Positions 22,435 through 31,313 of a stretch of 44,189 nucleotides of DNA are shown piece after piece. The DNA lies in the IMG/VR virus record IMGVR_UViG_3300032579_000032, positions 1 through 44,189 of that record, one strand, 5' to 3'. The translations under genes were made by a program, and so were the position numbers. Origin of the DNA: a virus. How positions within the stretch are numbered: position 1 is the stretch's first letter; the number at the start of each line of letters is the position of its first letter. The notes beneath the pieces are model-generated. The model was not told the origin of the DNA. It did no database searches and worked only from the letters and a program-made list of their open reading frames with translations.

Positions 22435-24143
22435 TGCCAATAGCTCGTCTACCTCTTAGCCAACCTATCGAGACTCGTGATGGAACACTAACGAAAGACT
22501 CTAAATGTGTTAATGGTTATTTTGAGATGATGAATGGCAAACGTGAGTTTGTTAAACGTTCTGGCTTAGCTATTGTTTCCAATGCCCTGCCTAATGCACA
22601 AGGACAAGGCCTTTATTACTTTAACGGTTTCTTAGTTGCAGTTGTTAACAACGTTGTTTATTCTATTAACCCTACTACCTATGCTGTTACCACTATTGGG
22701 ACAATGACAGGTACTATTGGTGGGGTAGTTCAACAAGTTTACTTTGAACAGACATTAAACAGTACTTATTTGTTTATGCACAATCAAGTAAACGGTTATA
22801 CATATAATCCTGCTACAAGTACCTTTAAAATAGTCGATAATAGCTCTATAGGCGGTACTACGATCATTACAGGTGGTTCAGGCTACCTAGCCCCTACAGT
22901 AACCTTTTCAGCCCCTTCAGGAGGCGGTACAACAGCCACAGGTACTGTTAACATTATTTCAGGTATTGTTACTAGCATTACTATTACCAATGGTGGTACA
23001 GGCTACACAACTAGCGATACTTTAGTAGTTACTATTAATGATAGCGCAGGCACAGGAGCCACTGCTACTGCTTTATTAACTGGGTTTCCTTCAGGTCCTT
23101 TAGTTGCAGGTGTTGCTTATTTAGACACTTACACTGTTATTGCTAGTCCTAACGGTGAGATTTATACTTCTAACCCTAACGATCCCACATCGTGGAATGC
23201 TTTAAACTACATTACTGCTGAGTCTGAGCCTGATTCTTTATTAGCTATTTGTAAACATTTAAATTACATTGTAAGCTTTGGTCAATGGTCTATTGATTGG
23301 TTTTATGACAATGGTACTTATCCAGGCTCTCCTTTAGCTAATTCTCCTACGTACAAGACTGAATTAGGTTGTGCTAACGGTAACTCTGTAGTTCCTTTTG
23401 AGAACATTGTAGTATGGGTAGGTACTTCTAAAGATGCAGGACCTTCAGTGTACGCTATTGCAGGTGTCTCTCCTTCTAAAGTATCTACACCGTATATTGA
23501 CCGTATTCTACAAAATAGCACTTTAACTGATGTTACTGCTTATTCTATACGCTCTAATGGACATACATTTTATATCTTGACTTTAGGTGATTTAAATGTT
23601 ACAATAGTATACGATGTAAATGAGAAAGTTTGGACTCAATGGACCATGTGGGCTATTGGGGATGCTGACTCTGGCGTTCCTGGTATTTATGCTGAGCAGT
23701 ACTTTCGTCCTAGTTACTTTGCTTCGGTAGGTGAAACATACTACATGCTAGATGATGATAACGGTACTTTATATAAATTCTCTGATAGCATATACACAGA
23801 CGATAATGCTCCTATTTACTACCGAGCAGTAACTGACTTACAAGACTCAGGAACTACTAAACGTAAGTTTTATCAACGTGTTGAAATTGTAGGAGATAAA
23901 GTTCCTGCAACCATGCAGATTAGACATACTGATAATGATTATCAAAGTTGGTCTCCTTATCGCTCAGTAGATTTAAGTAAACAACGTCCACAGACTTACC
24001 AAAATGGTGCATCACGTAGAAGAGCTTGGGAATTCCTAAGTACAGATAATCAACCAATTAGATTGCTTGCCGTTGAAATAGACTTTGAGATTGGTGAAGT
24101 AGATGAAAATACTCAAACAGGACAAGTGCAATATAGGAGTTAA
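22434..24143 (+). CDS. P22 gp10-like tail hub (DNA stabilisation) protein
   Basis: The 569-residue product starts PLSQPIETRDGTLTKDSKCV and continues NGYFEMMNGKREFVKRSGLA, the conserved opening of gp10-like proteins of P22-type tails. Many short strands follow (FNGFLVAVVNNVVYSINP, GQWSIDWFYDNGT, TQWTMW), as in a propeller-like hub, and an inserted Gly/Thr-rich section (about residues 140-215) has the GGTGYT type of repeat seen in phage tail proteins. It closes the tail channel below gp4 and carries the tip proteins. The last part (KRKFYQRVEIVGDKVPATMQ) is also typical. Confidence 0.8.
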   Translation: MPIARLPLSQPIETRDGTLTKDSKCVNGYFEMMNGKREFVKRSGLAIVSNALPNAQGQGLYYFNGFLVAVVNNVVYSINPTTYAVTTIGTMTGTIGGVVQQVYFEQTLNSTYLFMHNQVNGYTYNPATSTFKIVDNSSIGGTTIITGGSGYLAPTVTFSAPSGGGTTATGTVNIISGIVTSITITNGGTGYTTSDTLVVTINDSAGTGATATALLTGFPSGPLVAGVAYLDTYTVIASPNGEIYTSNPNDPTSWNALNYITAESEPDSLLAICKHLNYIVSFGQWSIDWFYDNGTYPGSPLANSPTYKTELGCANGNSVVPFENIVVWVGTSKDAGPSVYAIAGVSPSKVSTPYIDRILQNSTLTDVTAYSIRSNGHTFYILTLGDLNVTIVYDVNEKVWTQWTMWAIGDADSGVPGIYAEQYFRPSYFASVGETYYMLDDDNGTLYKFSDSIYTDDNAPIYYRAVTDLQDSGTTKRKFYQRVEIVGDKVPATMQIRHTDNDYQSWSPYRSVDLSKQRPQTYQNGASRRRAWEFLSTDNQPIRLLAVEIDFEIGEVDENTQTGQVQYRS

Positions 24144-24145
24144 TA

Positions 24146-24598
24146 ATGATCACATATCAGGAAGAAAAGTATTCAGAAGTAATACCTGAATTAGCTTTAA
24201 TATACCCTGAACATTACGAAGAATTAGAAAGTTTTGTAAGCGGTGGTTATGCTCTTGATTTAGATTGGGATCAATATAAGAATTTAGATAATGCTGGTTT
24301 AATTCAGCTTATTACATGTAGAAAAGATAAAGAATTAATTGGATATATTCTTTATATTGTATCTAGGCATTTACATGTTAAATCATGTTTAACTGCTTAC
24401 GAAGATATTTACTTTTTACGTAAACAACATAGAAAAGGTAGGACAGGTATAAAAATGTTTCAGTTCGCTGAACAACATCTTAAAAACCTAAGTGTTAATA
24501 AAATCCTGTGTTCAACAAAAGTACATCAAGATAACTCTAAGTTATTTGAATACCTTGGATACAGTTTCATAGAAAAGCTATTTGCTAAATATATTTAA
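24146..24598 (+). CDS. GNAT-like acetyltransferase (150 aa)
   Basis: The layout is that of a small GNAT fold: GLIQLITCRKDKELIGYILYIVSRHLH is the central sheet, then YEDIYFLRKQHRKGRTGIKM, where RKGRTG is a candidate acetyl-CoA loop, and a C-terminal DNSKLFEYLGYSFIEKLF. Phages with P22-like tails often carry such a protein next to the DNA-ejection genes. Its target is unknown; a host protein or a virion protein are both possible. It lies between the tail hub gene and an internal-protein gene. Confidence 0.65.
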   Translation: MITYQEEKYSEVIPELALIYPEHYEELESFVSGGYALDLDWDQYKNLDNAGLIQLITCRKDKELIGYILYIVSRHLHVKSCLTAYEDIYFLRKQHRKGRTGIKMFQFAEQHLKNLSVNKILCSTKVHQDNSKLFEYLGYSFIEKLFAKYI

Positions 24599-24607
24599 GG
24601 AGTTATC

Positions 24608-25243
24608 ATGGGTTCAGTAGTAAGTTCAATTTTTGGTGGCGGTGGTGGTGGCGGTGCACAAGCACCTTCTCCTTTACAACAATCTCAAACAGACCCATAT
24701 GGTGCTATAGGTGGGCGCACACAGGCTGCTAATCAATTACAGTCTTTAATGGCTAACCCTTCTATGGCAATGTCTATGCCTGGTTATCAGCAACAGTTGC
24801 AACAAGGAACTAATGCTGCTCAAGCCGCAGGAGCTGCATCAGGTACTTTGCAATCAGGGCAACAATCTGCTGCGCTACAAAATCTAGGACAAACTAGTTT
24901 TAACAGTTATTACAATCAAATGTTTAATCAACTAGGAACTTTGTCTGGTGCTACTACCCAAGCTCCTGCACAAGCAGGAACAGCACAGTATAATACTCAA
25001 TTACAATCAGCTTCTTTACAAAACCAAATAAACCAACAAAATGCTCAAACTGGTGTTTTTTCTGCTTTAGGTTTAGGAAATGCTTTATCTTCTTCAGGGC
25101 TGTTTGGTGGTGGCGGTTCTGCAGGTGGCGCAGCAGGTGCTGCAACAGGCTTAGGGGGCTATGATGCTTCTCAGATAGCAGCAGGAGCATTAAACCCAGT
25201 ATCAGCCTCAGATGCTGCTTCTTACATGGCATTGATGGTATAA
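24608..25243 (+). CDS. Putative internal (DNA-ejection) protein, gp7-like (211 aa)
   Basis: It starts MGSVVSSIFGGGGGGG and is rich in Gln, Ala, Gly, Ser and Asn with almost no charge (QQQLQQGTNAAQAAGAASGT), plus a Gly/Ala hydrophobic stretch near residues 155-190. Small, flexible, Ala/Gln-rich proteins of this kind precede the larger ejection proteins in P22-like and other podophages, and are ejected into the host envelope with the DNA. Identification is by composition and place. Confidence 0.6.
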   Translation: MGSVVSSIFGGGGGGGAQAPSPLQQSQTDPYGAIGGRTQAANQLQSLMANPSMAMSMPGYQQQLQQGTNAAQAAGAASGTLQSGQQSAALQNLGQTSFNSYYNQMFNQLGTLSGATTQAPAQAGTAQYNTQLQSASLQNQINQQNAQTGVFSALGLGNALSSSGLFGGGGSAGGAAGAATGLGGYDASQIAAGALNPVSASDAASYMALMV

Positions 25244-25252
25244 GGATAAATT

Positions 25253-27025
25253 ATGGCAAGCTTTGCAGAATCAGCAGTAGCTGGTTACAAACTAGGCGGT
25301 GAAATTGGTACAGACATTGCTCAAAAAAGTATTCTTAGTGATGTTTACGCAGGTGTCGACCAAGCATCAGTAACGCCTGAACAACAACAATCAGTACTTC
25401 AAAAAGCATCTGTTCTTGCTGGCCAAAAAGGATTAAATTCTTTATCTTATTCTTTTCAAAAACAAGCTACTGAATTAGGAAAAGCTAATAACGAACAAGA
25501 ATTAGGAAAATTAAAGATTTCCCATGAACAAATGGTTAATGCTTCTCAACAACTTCCTTTAGCTAATAGTATTGAAGATATTCGTAGTATTGTTAATACT
25601 AATGTTACAGATACAAATACTAAGATGATGATTGAGCAAATGCTTAAATCACCTAATGCTGAACAAAATATTCCTGCTATTAAACAAAAATTAAAAGAAG
25701 CAGCAATGACTGAGGCAGATACTATTAAAGCCCAACAGTTAACTATTACTGCAATGACGGCTGCTGAAAAAAGAAAAAATACTGATGTAGATAATGACAG
25801 GGCTGATTTAAGAGTAGCTTTTGAATCAGGAGCACCTATTCCTCGCTCCAAATATGTTAATATGTATGGAGAAGCTGCTACCAAAGCTTTTGAAGATAAA
25901 GGTATGGTTTTTGTTGATGACTCTAAAAAACCTACTACTGGTGAAGGAACAGCACCTTCTACTTTCTTAGCAGGAAGAGGTGTTGCAGAAGCCCCTAGTT
26001 ACGAAACTGTAGCCACAGGAGGTGCTTTAGGTAAGTATGGAATGAAACCTAAGACTCTTGATTTACTTCGTAAAATAGACCCATCATTACCTAAAACTAA
26101 TGAAGAGTATTTAAAAGACCCTAAAGCTCAGGATAAAGCTGCTTCTATTCTTGAAAAAGAAAATGAAAAAGAAATTAAAAATTCTGGAAATAAAGTAACA
26201 CAAGTAAATAAAGATTTATTTTATCGCTTTGGTGCTCCTGACGGAACTAAAATTCTTAATGCTTACGACAAAAATCCTAATACTAAAATTGAAGATATTG
26301 TTGGTTCTCAAGTTATTAAAGAGAATCCTGAATTGGCTGGAAAAACAGTTGCTCAAGCTATTGCAAGTAATGTTTCTGTTGATAAGCAACCTGATAAAGA
26401 ACCTACGCCATTTACTAAAATAGTTAAGCCTACTGCTGCTTCTATTGACAGAGCAGGTAATATTGTAGAAAACTTTATGCAAGCTTCTAAAGATATTACA
26501 AGCATGGCTAGATTGCCTCAAGAATCAAGACTTGGTGGGTTATCTGATTTAGGTAGTAAAAAGGGCGAGTCTTTAACTTCTGCTTTATCTACGTATACAG
26601 CTAGAAATGCTACTACACTTGAAGAAGAATCATTTAAACGATTTGCTAGTGGTTTTGATGCTGCAATGGCTACAGCTATTGGCGGTGGTTATGCAACATC
26701 TAGTTCTGCTGCTCGTATGAAAACATTTGAATCACAGCTACCTAAAGCAGGTCAAAGCATGTCTGCTGGTATAGAATTTTTAGCACGTGCTAGACAGGAA
26801 TTAGAAACTGTTAATGAAGGTTTCCAAACTCGTGCAGGTGCTTCTGAACCACAAAAGAAACAAATGCAAAAGTTTTTACAAGAGGTACAAAACGCAGTTC
26901 CTTTTACTATTGAAGACGTTGAAAAAGCTCGTTTTGGTGGAAAAGAATCAGGAACAACAGCAGGAAAGAAATTTACAGGTGGTAATAAAAAAGCTGCTGA
27001 TGAAGCTGCTGCGGCAGGGTTTTAA
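25253..27025 (+). CDS. Putative internal virion (DNA-ejection) protein (590 aa)
   Basis: It starts MASFAESAVAGYKLGGEIGT and is rich in Ala, Lys, Gln and Glu, with long helices (EQQQSVLQKASVLAGQKG; NNEQELGKLKISHEQMV). A central region (about residues 240-320: YGMKPKTLDLLRKIDPSL and NKDLFYRFGAPDGTKIL) hints at a small folded unit. No muramidase motif is clear. It is the second of three consecutive large helical proteins, as are gp7, gp20 and gp16 in P22. It ends in a Lys/Ala-rich tail. Confidence 0.6.
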   Translation: MASFAESAVAGYKLGGEIGTDIAQKSILSDVYAGVDQASVTPEQQQSVLQKASVLAGQKGLNSLSYSFQKQATELGKANNEQELGKLKISHEQMVNASQQLPLANSIEDIRSIVNTNVTDTNTKMMIEQMLKSPNAEQNIPAIKQKLKEAAMTEADTIKAQQLTITAMTAAEKRKNTDVDNDRADLRVAFESGAPIPRSKYVNMYGEAATKAFEDKGMVFVDDSKKPTTGEGTAPSTFLAGRGVAEAPSYETVATGGALGKYGMKPKTLDLLRKIDPSLPKTNEEYLKDPKAQDKAASILEKENEKEIKNSGNKVTQVNKDLFYRFGAPDGTKILNAYDKNPNTKIEDIVGSQVIKENPELAGKTVAQAIASNVSVDKQPDKEPTPFTKIVKPTAASIDRAGNIVENFMQASKDITSMARLPQESRLGGLSDLGSKKGESLTSALSTYTARNATTLEEESFKRFASGFDAAMATAIGGGYATSSSAARMKTFESQLPKAGQSMSAGIEFLARARQELETVNEGFQTRAGASEPQKKQMQKFLQEVQNAVPFTIEDVEKARFGGKESGTTAGKKFTGGNKKAADEAAAAGF

Positions 27026-27027
27026 TT

Positions 27028-28749
27028 ATGGCATACGCTAGTCTTTCTGAAGCAGTAAAAAGCAGTGCATTTTCTACGCTGTCTCCTGAAGCTAAACAAG
27101 TTGTTTTTGATAAATATTCAAAAGATGATTCAGCTTACGGTGGTTTATCTGCCGAAGCTAAACAACATGTACAAGAAACTTATTTAGGTAAAAAAGAAGA
27201 ACAAGCACAGACTGAAAAAAGTATGGTTAATAAAGGTGCTGAGGCTGTTTTTGGGGAAGGCCCTAAAGCAACTATGGACCCTATGGAACGTATTAAACGT
27301 GTTGGTGAAGCTGGTGTTGCTGGTATGGGGGCTGGTGGTATTATTGGAGGCGGTGTAGGTGCTTTAGCAGGTGGTGTGGGAGCAGTGCCTGGAGCAGCCA
27401 CAGGAGCAGTTATTGGAGGTGTTGGTGGTGTATTAGGTGAAATAGCTGAACAAGCAACATCTGCGTTAGGAGGAGGCCGTTTATTGCAAGTAATGAGTGG
27501 TTTAGTAGGAAGTGCTCCTGCAGAAGCAGTGTCTAAAGCTATTCCTTCAATGATTGAGCATTTACTTCCTTCTAAAGCTAAATACGCATTAAGTTTATTA
27601 CAAAACCCTGAAACAAGAGCTGCTGCAGAAACTGCTAAATTAACAGCAGGGCAAGAAAAACAATTTGGTCCTAAAACTCCTGGATATACAGCAGGACAAG
27701 ATTTAGGTGAAAATGCCGCAGAGACACAAGCACGGCTACAAAAAGAACACAAGTTTGGCGAGGCTCGTTCTTACGCACCTTCAGGAAAAACTACTGAAGA
27801 AGCTGTAAAACCTAGTACTGCATTAGCTACAGGTAAAGAAGATTTAAATGTTCCAGGTAATGTAAAACGTGCTCAAGGATATACTGAAAAGTTAGAGCCT
27901 ACAGGAATTAGAGAAGTTAAAATTAATCCTAAAACTGGACAACCACAAAAAGTATCAGAAGTATTGCGTAATGAAATGTATGACGAAGTCGGCAATGTTA
28001 CTGTTAAAAGCCCAGCACAACGCTTTTCTTCTAGTGATCAATTCAAAACTTTATCAGCTAAACTTGATGAACACGTTGCTGAGGGAACAATTAGTAAAGC
28101 AGATAAAAATCATCTTCTTACTATTTTAAAATCAGATGAAGGTTCTATAGGCTCTCAACAACGTTATGGTCAAACTGTAGATAATCAAATTCGTAGCTGG
28201 GCTGGTAAGCCTGGTGCTGAAGGTAAAGGAGCACTTACGCAACAACAACGTAATGTTGTTCGTAATGATCTTAGAGATAACTTTGCTGAGTGGACAGATA
28301 AACAAGGATTTGGTAAAATAGAAAAAGATTACCGTTCTGCCTTTACTCAAGAAAAGATTGCTGAAGCTAAAGATTACATTCCAAGAATGTTATCTGAATA
28401 TGATGGTAAAGCAGAAGCTACACAATTTGCTCGTCAAATGGTTAATGAAATGCCTGAAACTAAACAAATAGTTAAATCAGAAATTAAAAAGTATTTTGCT
28501 AATTTAGACCCAAAAGATATTCCATCTAATTTAAAACGTATTGATAAATTATTAGTTAACACAGAAATATTTAAACCTGAAGAACTTAATTATTTACGAC
28601 AACAAGTATCTGATGTTGAAAAAGGGGGAGACCCTGTAGCTATTGGTACACGCATTAAACGAATGATTAATACACAACTTAAAGTTGGCCTTCCTACTCA
28701 AGTTGTTCGTTCTGCAGTAGTAGGACAATCTACAGATAAAAAAGAATAA
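27028..28749 (+). CDS. Putative internal virion (DNA-ejection) protein with glycine-zipper segment (573 aa)
   Basis: The N-terminus repeats a short motif (SSAFSTLSPEAKQVVFDKYS, then YGGLSAEAKQHVQETYLG), seen at the start of ejection proteins. Residues about 95-150 form a long Gly/Ala/Val run (GAGGIIGGGVGALAGGVGAV), a glycine-zipper-type membrane segment. The rest is charged and helical. Such proteins enter the host envelope and help DNA pass the membranes. The gene lies immediately before the ATP-grasp gene, whose ATG follows its stop. Confidence 0.65.
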   Translation: MAYASLSEAVKSSAFSTLSPEAKQVVFDKYSKDDSAYGGLSAEAKQHVQETYLGKKEEQAQTEKSMVNKGAEAVFGEGPKATMDPMERIKRVGEAGVAGMGAGGIIGGGVGALAGGVGAVPGAATGAVIGGVGGVLGEIAEQATSALGGGRLLQVMSGLVGSAPAEAVSKAIPSMIEHLLPSKAKYALSLLQNPETRAAAETAKLTAGQEKQFGPKTPGYTAGQDLGENAAETQARLQKEHKFGEARSYAPSGKTTEEAVKPSTALATGKEDLNVPGNVKRAQGYTEKLEPTGIREVKINPKTGQPQKVSEVLRNEMYDEVGNVTVKSPAQRFSSSDQFKTLSAKLDEHVAEGTISKADKNHLLTILKSDEGSIGSQQRYGQTVDNQIRSWAGKPGAEGKGALTQQQRNVVRNDLRDNFAEWTDKQGFGKIEKDYRSAFTQEKIAEAKDYIPRMLSEYDGKAEATQFARQMVNEMPETKQIVKSEIKKYFANLDPKDIPSNLKRIDKLLVNTEIFKPEELNYLRQQVSDVEKGGDPVAIGTRIKRMINTQLKVGLPTQVVRSAVVGQSTDKKE

Positions 28750-30087
28750 ATGAAAATATTAATTATTGACCCATCAGGGTGTGGTTGTGGCTTATCCTTT
28801 GGTCTTCGTAGCATGGAAGCAGGCCATGAAGTAAAGCTGTTCCTTAGACACAATAAAGATGGCTCTCGTCCTGAAGCAGGTGACGGTGGTTTAATCAAGC
28901 GAGTTAGTGCTTGGGAAGATCATATGAACTGGGCTGATTTAATCTTTGTTACAGATAACATTTACTACATTCATTCTTTAGAGCGTTATCGTGATCAAGG
29001 CTATCCTATCTTTGGTGCAAACTTAGAAGGAACTAAGTGGGAACAAGCTCGTGACTATGGTGAAAGTATTCTTAACAAAGCAGGTGTAGAAACTATTCCT
29101 AGTCAAACATTTACTAACTATGACGATGCTATTGCTTATGTCAAAGAAAACCCTAACCGTTTTGTGTCTAAGCCTATTGGTGACGGTGATAAGACTTTAT
29201 CCTATGTAGCTAAGTCTGCTGCTGATATGCTTTACATGCTTGGCTACTGGAAGAAAAAGAACTCCTTTAAAGGTAAGTTTATTCTACAAGAGTTTCGCCC
29301 AGGTATTGAGTTTGGTGTTGGTGGTTGGTTTGGTGCTGGTGGTTTTTCTAAGAACTTTTGTGAGTCTTGGGAACATAAAAAACTAATGGATGGTGAGCTT
29401 GGTGTCACTACTGGTGAGCAAGGTACTATTGTCCGTTACACACAAGATTCTAAACTAGCTGATCAGATGTTAAAGCCATTAGAAGGTATGCTTCATGGCA
29501 TTGGTTATACAGGCTACATTGACGTTAACTGTATTGTAGATAAGAAAGGCAAAGCATGGCCTTTAGAGTTTACTACTCGTCCTGGTTGGCCTTTATTTAA
29601 CATTCAAATGTCTTTGCACAAAGGTGATCCTGCTCAGTGGATGCTTGACATGATTGATGGTAAAGACACTTTAAAAGTATCAGATAAGATTGCTTGTGGT
29701 GTTGTAGTTACTATTCCTGATTATCCTTATAGTCGTTTAACTAAGAAAGAAAACTCTGGTTATCCTATATGGGGTTTGACAATGGAAGACGCTGTCAACG
29801 ATGTGCATCTTTGTGAAGTTCAGTGGGGTAAAGGTCCTGCAATGGTTGATGGAGACCTTAAAGAAAATGTACCTATGTTTGTTACTGCTGGTGATTATGT
29901 ATGTACTGTTGTAGGCTTAGGCGATAGTATTGAAAAGTCTCGTGAAGCTGTTTACGGTAAGATTAAAAAGAAGATTGAGATTCCTAACTCTATTGCTTAT
30001 CGTACTGACATTGGTGAAAAAGTACAAAAGTGTTTAGATGATTTACAAGGCTGTGGCTATGCTCAAGGAGTAGAAAGTGGCAAGTAA
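28750..30087 (+). CDS. PurD-like ATP-grasp ligase (phosphoribosylamine-glycine ligase family)
   Basis: The 445-residue length and domain order match PurD: an N-terminal alpha/beta domain (MKILIIDPSG), an ATP-grasp part with FVSKPIGDGDKTL (K141) and ILQEFRPGIEFGV (E181), a metal-binding YIDVN...WPLEFTTR (D258, E273, R277), and a C-terminal GLGDSIEKSREAVYGKIKK with YRTDIG (residues 418-423), close to PurD's YRRDIG. But PurD's EFN.RFGDPETQ is replaced by EFTTRPGWPLFNIQ, so the phosphoribosylamine site has changed. It probably joins a carboxylate to an amine using ATP, with a substrate other than PurD's. It sits between ejection and fibre/lysis genes, not with nucleotide genes. Confidence 0.75.
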   Translation: MKILIIDPSGCGCGLSFGLRSMEAGHEVKLFLRHNKDGSRPEAGDGGLIKRVSAWEDHMNWADLIFVTDNIYYIHSLERYRDQGYPIFGANLEGTKWEQARDYGESILNKAGVETIPSQTFTNYDDAIAYVKENPNRFVSKPIGDGDKTLSYVAKSAADMLYMLGYWKKKNSFKGKFILQEFRPGIEFGVGGWFGAGGFSKNFCESWEHKKLMDGELGVTTGEQGTIVRYTQDSKLADQMLKPLEGMLHGIGYTGYIDVNCIVDKKGKAWPLEFTTRPGWPLFNIQMSLHKGDPAQWMLDMIDGKDTLKVSDKIACGVVVTIPDYPYSRLTKKENSGYPIWGLTMEDAVNDVHLCEVQWGKGPAMVDGDLKENVPMFVTAGDYVCTVVGLGDSIEKSREAVYGKIKKKIEIPNSIAYRTDIGEKVQKCLDDLQGCGYAQGVESGK

Positions 30088-30499
30088 TTTATTACCCCCA
30101 ATTCCTCAGACTGAAATAGGTGAAAACTTTCCTTGGAGAACTTGGTTTAATAACATAGGGACTTACATACAACAGACTCAAACAGGTAAGAATGTTTTAT
30201 CCATTATTCAAGGTGGTACAGGAGCGTCCTCGGCTGCAGGTGCTAGAGCTAACTTAGGTCTCGGTAGTATGTCTCAAGAGAGCTCTAACAACGTAGCAAT
30301 CACTGGCGGTACTATTACAGGAGTTGCTATTACAGGGGTTTCTATTCCTTATACTGATGTAACAGGACTAGGAACAATGGCTACACAAAACGTAGGCATT
30401 ACTCATACTATTACTACTGCTAAGTTAACACCTACAGGTGCTAATGGTAACATGGTATTTACTAACGGTATATTAACTGCACAGACACAGGCAACATGA
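30077..30499 (+). CDS. Short tail-fibre or spike-like protein (140 aa, GTG start)
   Basis: AAGGAG (30065-30070) precedes GTG 30077, which decides the start; the gene begins inside the end of the ATP-grasp gene. After an N-terminal PIPQTEIGENFPWRTWFNNIGTYI comes a fibre-type unit, SIIQGGTGASSAAGARANLG, and Thr/Gly strands. The product is probably a fibre, or a shaft without the receptor tip. It ends four bases into the lysozyme gene. Confidence 0.6.
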   Translation: MASNLLPPIPQTEIGENFPWRTWFNNIGTYIQQTQTGKNVLSIIQGGTGASSAAGARANLGLGSMSQESSNNVAITGGTITGVAITGVSIPYTDVTGLGTMATQNVGITHTITTAKLTPTGANGNMVFTNGILTAQTQAT

Positions 30500-30945
30500 A
30501 AACTTCTGATAAAGGCGTTGAACAGATTAAACACTTTGAAGGCTTTCGTACAATGCCTTATAACGACGGTGTTGGTAAGATGACTGTTGGTTATGGTCAT
30601 ATGATTATTCCTAATGATGGCTGTGTAGTAGGAAGCCCTATTACTATGGGACAAGCTACACAGCTATTAGTAAATGATTTGCACCTTGCTGAAAACTGTG
30701 TAAACTCCGCATTTGCGGAGATTAACCAAAATCAATTTGATGCTTTAGTATCTTTTGTATTTAACTTAGGCTGTGGTGCTTTTAAACGATCTAGCTTATT
30801 TCAGTTTTTACAAAAAGGAAATATGGAAGCTGCTGCACAGGAGTTTCCTAAGTGGTCTATGGCTGGTGGTAAACCTAATGAAGGTATTAAACTACGCAGG
30901 CTTGCTGAACAAGTTTGTTTTCAACATAATATTTATAGAGGATAA
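30496..30945 (+). CDS. Endolysin: T4-type lysozyme (GH24)
   Basis: The 149-residue enzyme cleaves the glycan strands of peptidoglycan. Catalytic residues are at the expected spacing: E15 (HFEGFR), D24 (YNDGVG) and T30 (KMTVGYGH), nine and six apart as in T4 lysozyme. NQFDALVSFVFNLGCG and LRRLAEQVCF complete the family pattern. No signal peptide or signal-anchor is seen, so release should depend on a holin. ATG 30496 overlaps the fibre gene by four bases (ATGA). Confidence 0.9.
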   Translation: MKTSDKGVEQIKHFEGFRTMPYNDGVGKMTVGYGHMIIPNDGCVVGSPITMGQATQLLVNDLHLAENCVNSAFAEINQNQFDALVSFVFNLGCGAFKRSSLFQFLQKGNMEAAAQEFPKWSMAGGKPNEGIKLRRLAEQVCFQHNIYRG

Positions 30946-30948
30946 ATC

Positions 30949-31110
30949 ATGCCGTTAAAAACTGGAAGTTCTAAAAAAGTAGTATCTAAAAACATCAAGA
31001 CTGAAATGAAAGCTGGAAAGCCACAGAAACAAGCTGTAGCTATTGCTCTTTCTAAAGCTGGTAAATCTAAGCCTAAAAGCAAGATTGCTACTAAAAAGAA
31101 GATGAAATGA
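30949..31110 (+). CDS. Conserved small basic phage protein (53 aa)
   Basis: ATG 30949, TGA 31108-31110. The product ([20 protein letters not shown], then [15 protein letters not shown] and a Lys-rich tail) belongs to a small family found in many phages and unrelated to lysis; its role is unknown. It is extremely basic, so it may bind nucleic acid. GAGGATAAATC provides the ribosome site. The stop overlaps the next ATG. Confidence 0.75.
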   Translation: MPLKTGSSKKVVSKNIKTEMKAGKPQKQAVAIALSKAGKSKPKSKIATKKKMK

Positions 31111-31313
31111 TGAAACAATTATTGCAAGGTGCTTGGAAATCAAGAACTATGTGGCTGTCTGGTTTTCTTGTTATTCTTGGTGCTATCTCTGATAATTCTA
31201 CTTACATACAAGATTTGATAGACCCTAAAGTATACAGCATATCCATGTTTGTTATTGGTATTTTGTTAGCTTACTTACGGGCTACAACTAATAGACCATT
31301 GGAAGAAAGATAA
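31107..31313 (+). CDS. Probable holin (68 aa)
   Basis: Two hydrophobic segments ([14 protein letters not shown] near residues 15-28 and [16 protein letters not shown] near 43-58) with a charged C-terminus ([11 protein letters not shown]) resemble small class II holins. There are two ATG codons in a row (31107 and 31110), so the protein may begin at either. Holins form the membrane lesion that releases the lysozyme. Position between lysozyme and spanin genes supports the call. Confidence 0.65.
   Translation: MMKQLLQGAWKSRTMWLSGFLVILGAISDNSTYIQDLIDPKVYSISMFVIGILLAYLRATTNRPLEER

Noticed and set aside
27180-27752. 190-codon minus-strand frame, Pro/Ala/Cys-rich
   Set aside because: It is antisense to the glycine-zipper segment of an ejection protein, with no ribosome site or plausible fold.
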